Part shown: positions 13,780 through 16,261 of the stretch, piece after piece
How the letters are laid out: each line of letters begins with the position of its first letter
Numbering within the stretch: the first letter of the stretch is position 1
NCBI GenBank assembly: GCA_009776905.1
Contig: WRMX01000005.1
Coordinates: forward strand, 25,153-41,413
From: Oscillospiraceae bacterium
GTDB taxonomy: Bacteria > Bacillota > Clostridia > Oscillospirales > Oscillospiraceae
Length of the DNA stretch: 16,261 nucleotides
Direction: 5' to 3'
Program-made: the position numbers and the translations under genes
The notes under the pieces: model-generated
The model's input: the letters and a program-made list of their open reading frames with translations, nothing else
What the model was told of the DNA's origin: nothing
Databases searched by the model: none

Positions 13780-14745
13780 CTACAAGAAATCCTTTGCGGC
13801 GACATACTTGCCAAATGTGTCCGCGCTCATAATCGCGTCAACTATGGCGTGTTCGACCGCCCTTGCGGCAAGAATCCCAACGGCGTCGAGCGTCGCGTCG
13901 AGCGCCCCCACGCACATTGCAAAAACGGTATCTCCGTCAAAAATTGTATGCGCCGGCCTGATGGCGCGCGCTATGCCGTTTTGGCCGTGCGATGCAAGCT
14001 TCGTCGCCTGCGCTTTGGACAGCCTTGCGTTTGTGATGATGCATGCAAGCACGGTATTGCCGCTGAAAATATCCTTGCTTTCGTTGAATTTGTCGAGCAT
14101 CACGCTCTCGCTGTCAACAAATCCCGTACCGTTTTCGGAACGCGCACCCGCTATTTTCATTCCGCGCATGTTGTCGTAAATATCGCCAACGCAATTTACC
14201 GCAGCCACCGCGCCCACGCGCAGCTCCCCATGCTCCAAAGCACAGCTGCCGATGCCGCCTTTCATCGCCCTGTCGTTGCCGCAGATATTGCCGACAAACG
14301 CGCCGGTGCCGGCCCCAAAATTACCGCTCTCCCAGTTTTGGCCGCCAAAGGCGCTTACACAGGCCGCGTACCCCATCTTCGCGTCCGGCCTGACATCATG
14401 CCTGCCGCACATCAAGTCAAAAAGTATCGCGGCGCAGACGTTTGGCACTACCGTCACCCCCACGTCGCGCCCTATTTTTTTCTCTTCGAGGAAACTCATC
14501 ACTCCGCCGGCCGCGTCAAGCCCAAAGGTGCTGCCTCCGGCGAGCATGACGGCATGGACATGCTCCCTGTTGTTTATGGGGTCCAGCGCGTCCGTGTCGC
14601 GCGTACCGGGCGAACCGCCGCGCACGTCAACGCCGCATACGGCGCCTTTTTCGCAAATTATGACCGTGCAGCCTGTGGCCGCTTCATGATCCTGCGCTTG
14701 CCCGATCTTGAAGCCCTCTATGCCGCCGATAGACATCTCTTCCAC
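13780..14745 (-). CDS. P1-family (MEROPS S58, DmpA/NylC-like) autoprocessing aminopeptidase
   Basis: About 321 residues from GTG 14745-14743, with GGAGGG seven bases upstream inside the end of coaC; a later ATG (14736) is too far from the SD. Family blocks are clear: VRGGSPGTRDTDAL at 41-54, MLAGGSTFGLDAAGGVMSFLEE at 67-88, GNFGAGTGAFVG at 141-152, and SGNTVLACIITNARL at 228-242. Family members cleave themselves before a Ser/Thr that becomes the N-terminal nucleophile; here the site would be N230-T231, as in the NylC subgroup. Known relatives hydrolyse N-terminal D- or beta-amino acid amides, or nylon oligomers. No signal peptide is visible, so it is cytoplasmic. It begins one base after the coaC stop, which implies translational coupling, so it belongs to the coaB-coaC operon. 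Confidence 0.9.
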   Translation of the reverse strand: MEEMSIGGIEGFKIGQAQDHEAATGCTVIICEKGAVCGVDVRGGSPGTRDTDALDPINNREHVHAVMLAGGSTFGLDAAGGVMSFLEEKKIGRDVGVTVVPNVCAAILFDLMCGRHDVRPDAKMGYAACVSAFGGQNWESGNFGAGTGAFVGNICGNDRAMKGGIGSCALEHGELRVGAVAAVNCVGDIYDNMRGMKIAGARSENGTGFVDSESVMLDKFNESKDIFSGNTVLACIITNARLSKAQATKLASHGQNGIARAIRPAHTIFDGDTVFAMCVGALDATLDAVGILAARAVEHAIVDAIMSADTFGKYVAAKDFL

Positions 14746-14746
14746 G

Positions 14747-15289
14747 TCATGGCCCTCCGATAGCCTTTTTTACTGCCGCGACGACAACCTCGACATCCGC
14801 CAGCGCGCCTTTGCCCAAGTCTCCGCAGGCAAGCCTGGATTCCCTTGGTTCTACAATTTGATATCCTAAACTCACAAGTTTATTGATATTGCCCTGCGTT
14901 GCCGCGTTTTCGTACATCGCAGTGTTCATGGCGGGGCATATTATGATTGGCTTGCCCGAAATGGCCATGACAACGGTGGACAGCATATCGTCGGCAATCC
15001 CCGAAGCTATCTTGCCGATGATGTTCGCGGTAGCCGGAGCTATGACCAGGCAGTCCGCTTGCTGGGCAAGCGAGATATGCCGCACGTCGCTATAAGCGAT
15101 TTCCTCAAACATGTCCACATACACTTTGTTTTTTGTCAGCGTTTGAAAGGTGAGGGGCGCCACGAACTTTGTGCCGGCGTTTGTCATGATCACATTGACG
15201 TTGACGCCGTCCTTGACAAGCAGATTAGCGATTTCGGCCGCTTTATATGCGGCGATGCTTCCCGTCACGCCCAATACGACTTCTTTCAT
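14747..15289 (-). CDS. coaC: Phosphopantothenoylcysteine decarboxylase (CoaC)
   Basis: 180 residues, an HFCD-family FMN flavoprotein that decarboxylates 4'-phosphopantothenoylcysteine to 4'-phosphopantetheine in CoA synthesis. Visible motifs: N-terminal LGVTGSIAAYKA, active-site His71 in DVRHISLA, PATANI at 85-90 (the PASANT-type motif), PAMNTAMY at 119-126 and the flap Cys155 in ACGDLGKGAL. It is a stand-alone CoaC, not the fused Dfp/CoaBC. The start ATG overlaps the coaB stop (ATGA), so the two are translationally coupled. Confidence 0.95.
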   Translation of the reverse strand: MKEVVLGVTGSIAAYKAAEIANLLVKDGVNVNVIMTNAGTKFVAPLTFQTLTKNKVYVDMFEEIAYSDVRHISLAQQADCLVIAPATANIIGKIASGIADDMLSTVVMAISGKPIIICPAMNTAMYENAATQGNINKLVSLGYQIVEPRESRLACGDLGKGALADVEVVVAAVKKAIGGP

Positions 15290-16059
15290 GAAACCTTTGT
15301 CCTTTCGTTGATGGCCGCAGCGACGATTGCTGCAGCTATTTCTGCTTTTGAGGAATGCCGGGTATAATTTTTCTCTTTATCGATGAGATAGCCCGTATGT
15401 TGCTTATCCGAAATATCTCTTAAATCATTTGCAAGCACAAAGCTGCATTTGTTCTGTATCAGGAGCTTGTATCCTGCGTCCATCAATGCGTCAAGCGGCA
15501 CGTTGTCCAATAGCTTGAACCCTATAAGCATCGAGCGCGGCGAAAGCTCGTGGAAGAGCGCGATTATTTTTGGGGTACGCTCCATAAACAGCAGGATCCC
15601 ATCCATGTCGGAACTGATCTTGCCTTCCAGGCTTATGGCCGATTCGTGGCTTTTCAGCAATTCCAGAACGGCGGAGCTTGCGGCGCTTCCGTCCAGGCCC
15701 ATGAGCTTGCCAAGGTTTGAAACTATCGAGCCGGCCAGGCTATCGGCGGACATTACCGAGCGCGCGCGGTAATCGCTGACCGCCATGGCGTGGATGATAA
15801 TGTCAATATCCGAAGAGCCAAGGGTTTCCCGCACGACGGATTCAAGATTCGCGACGCTGTCAACCGGTTTGACGGCCACTCTTTCAGATAGCGGCCTGAT
15901 TGCGGACATGCCGCAGATATAGAATATCTTTTCGATGCTGCTTTCGCCGGAAAAGCGGTCGGCCACCATGCTTCCGAGCGAGCCCGTCGACATGTTCGAT
16001 ATGCTTCTGACGGTATCGATTCTTTCGGTCGTGCCGCCTGATGTGATAAGTACGTTCAT
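15286..16059 (-). CDS. coaB: Phosphopantothenate--cysteine ligase (CoaB), stand-alone type
   Basis: 257 residues from ATG 16059, with GTGAGAAG upstream. Longer in-frame starts would add an unconserved leader. It joins cysteine to 4'-phosphopantothenate using CTP (or ATP), the step before CoaC. Motifs: LITSGGTTERIDTVRSISN at 4-22 and STGSLG at 24-29 (nucleotide binding), AMAVSDYR at 91-98, GKISSD at 146-151 followed by the ERTPKII segment, and IGFKLL at 179-184. This matches the separate CoaB of streptococci and many clostridia more than the fused enzyme. First gene of a three-gene operon. Confidence 0.94.
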   Translation of the reverse strand: MNVLITSGGTTERIDTVRSISNMSTGSLGSMVADRFSGESSIEKIFYICGMSAIRPLSERVAVKPVDSVANLESVVRETLGSSDIDIIIHAMAVSDYRARSVMSADSLAGSIVSNLGKLMGLDGSAASSAVLELLKSHESAISLEGKISSDMDGILLFMERTPKIIALFHELSPRSMLIGFKLLDNVPLDALMDAGYKLLIQNKCSFVLANDLRDISDKQHTGYLIDKEKNYTRHSSKAEIAAAIVAAAINERTKVS

Positions 16060-16120
16060 ATCATTCTTCTCACTTGGGGGCTTAAACCCCATGTTAGTAC
16101 CTGACGGATGCAATAATCAC

Positions 16121-16148
16121 ATTGTACCACCATTTTATAAAGTTTCAA
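16121..16148 (-). promoter_or_regulatory. Promoter of the coaB-coaC-peptidase operon
   Basis: Minus-strand TTGAAA (16148-16143), 16-base spacer, TACAAT (16126-16121) with TGG directly before it (extended -10). The start site would be near 16114, about 55 nt before the coaB ATG. A small GGGG/CCCC hairpin lies in the leader just ahead of the SD. Confidence 0.7.
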
Positions 16149-16186
16149 GTATGTTGTCGCTGTGAAAAATATGTTGAAAAAAATGC

Positions 16187-16216
16187 TTGACAAATGCAGG
16201 CTGCTTTTGGTAAACT
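16187..16216 (+). promoter_or_regulatory. Divergent promoter reading out of the right edge
   Basis: TTGACA (16187-16192), 18-base spacer, TAAACT (16211-16216) with TGG before it (extended -10). It is back-to-back with the coaB promoter across an AT-rich stretch. The start site would be near 16223. Confidence 0.6.
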
Positions 16217-16222
16217 TCCAAT

Positions 16223-16261
16223 ATAACCGATGACCGGGAGTGAGTACCCGGCGATATGGCC
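16223..16261 (+). promoter_or_regulatory. Start of a structured 5' leader, possibly a T-box (truncated)
   Basis: Right after the predicted start site comes CGATGACCGGGAGTGAGTAC followed by CCGGCGAT. The UGA then GAG..AGUA order resembles the 5' strand of T-box stem I (kink-turn UGA and S-turn AGUA). A simple CCGGG/CCCGG hairpin (16234-16238/16247-16251) is the alternative reading. The specifier loop, T-box bulge and terminator would be outside the window, so this is tentative. Confidence 0.4.

Noticed and set aside
13762..14763. 333-codon plus-strand open frame
   Set aside because: Antisense to the P1 peptidase, whose family motifs are unmistakable.
16060..16113. N-terminal extension of CoaB by 18 residues
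   Set aside because: The family begins at MNVLITSGG; the extension is unconserved-looking, and its start would sit at the predicted transcription start.
1..16261. CRISPR array, tRNA or rRNA genes
   Set aside because: No regularly spaced repeats and no cloverleaf or rRNA-like sequence were found on either strand.

Overview
The window looks like part of the chromosome of an anaerobic, Gram-positive-type bacterium of the Clostridia. This rests on several S-layer homology (SLH) proteins, stalk-type (copper amine oxidase N-terminal-like) domains, a DUF6273-like lipoprotein, two AAA-ATPase/PD-(D/E)XK proteins of a kind that is often multicopy in clostridia, separate coaB and coaC genes, strong SD sites of the AAAGGAGG type, and frequent TTG/GTG starts. 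Base composition is moderately GC-rich in genes, with AT-rich promoter regions. I cannot name a species.

Layout. (1) 1-412: the 3' end of an unrecognised gene, then a 72-bp scrap of an SLH gene that runs directly into the stop codon of the first ATPase gene. (2) 412-2325: ATPase-nuclease copy A (minus strand), its promoter, a divergent plus-strand promoter module, and a second SLH remnant. (3) 2349-3793: a DUF6273-like lipoprotein and a stand-alone three-SLH protein. (4) 3794-4015: a cluster of palindromes between convergent genes. (5) 4012-5598: ATPase-nuclease copy B (minus strand), offset exactly 3600 bp from copy A, with near-identical ends and a diverged centre. (6) 5811-13526: a plus-strand surface-protein island. 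It holds a beta-helix/stalk protein, a two-gene unit (FN3-Ig-chitobiase-like-SLH protein plus an SLH-anchored MACPF/perforin-like protein), and a second beta-helix/stalk protein. (7) 13527-13779: another palindrome cluster. (8) 16059-13780: a minus-strand operon coaB-coaC-P1 (S58) peptidase. (9) 16187-16261: a plus-strand promoter and the start of a structured leader, possibly a T-box, leading out of the window.

How it may work together. The centrepiece is the protein starting at 9332: signal peptide, three SLH repeats, acidic linker, MACPF domain with the canonical YGTH-x7-GG signature, and a C-terminal beta-prism-like region. It would be a pore-forming-type protein tethered to the producer's own cell wall. 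It is made from a transcript shared with a multi-domain SLH adhesin-like protein and is flanked on both sides by paralogous stalk proteins. The two SLH scraps, the duplicated promoter module, the duplicated ATPase genes and the duplicated stalk modules show that the surface-protein region has been rearranged repeatedly. The coaBC-peptidase operon is an ordinary metabolic flank; its third gene is a less expected partner.
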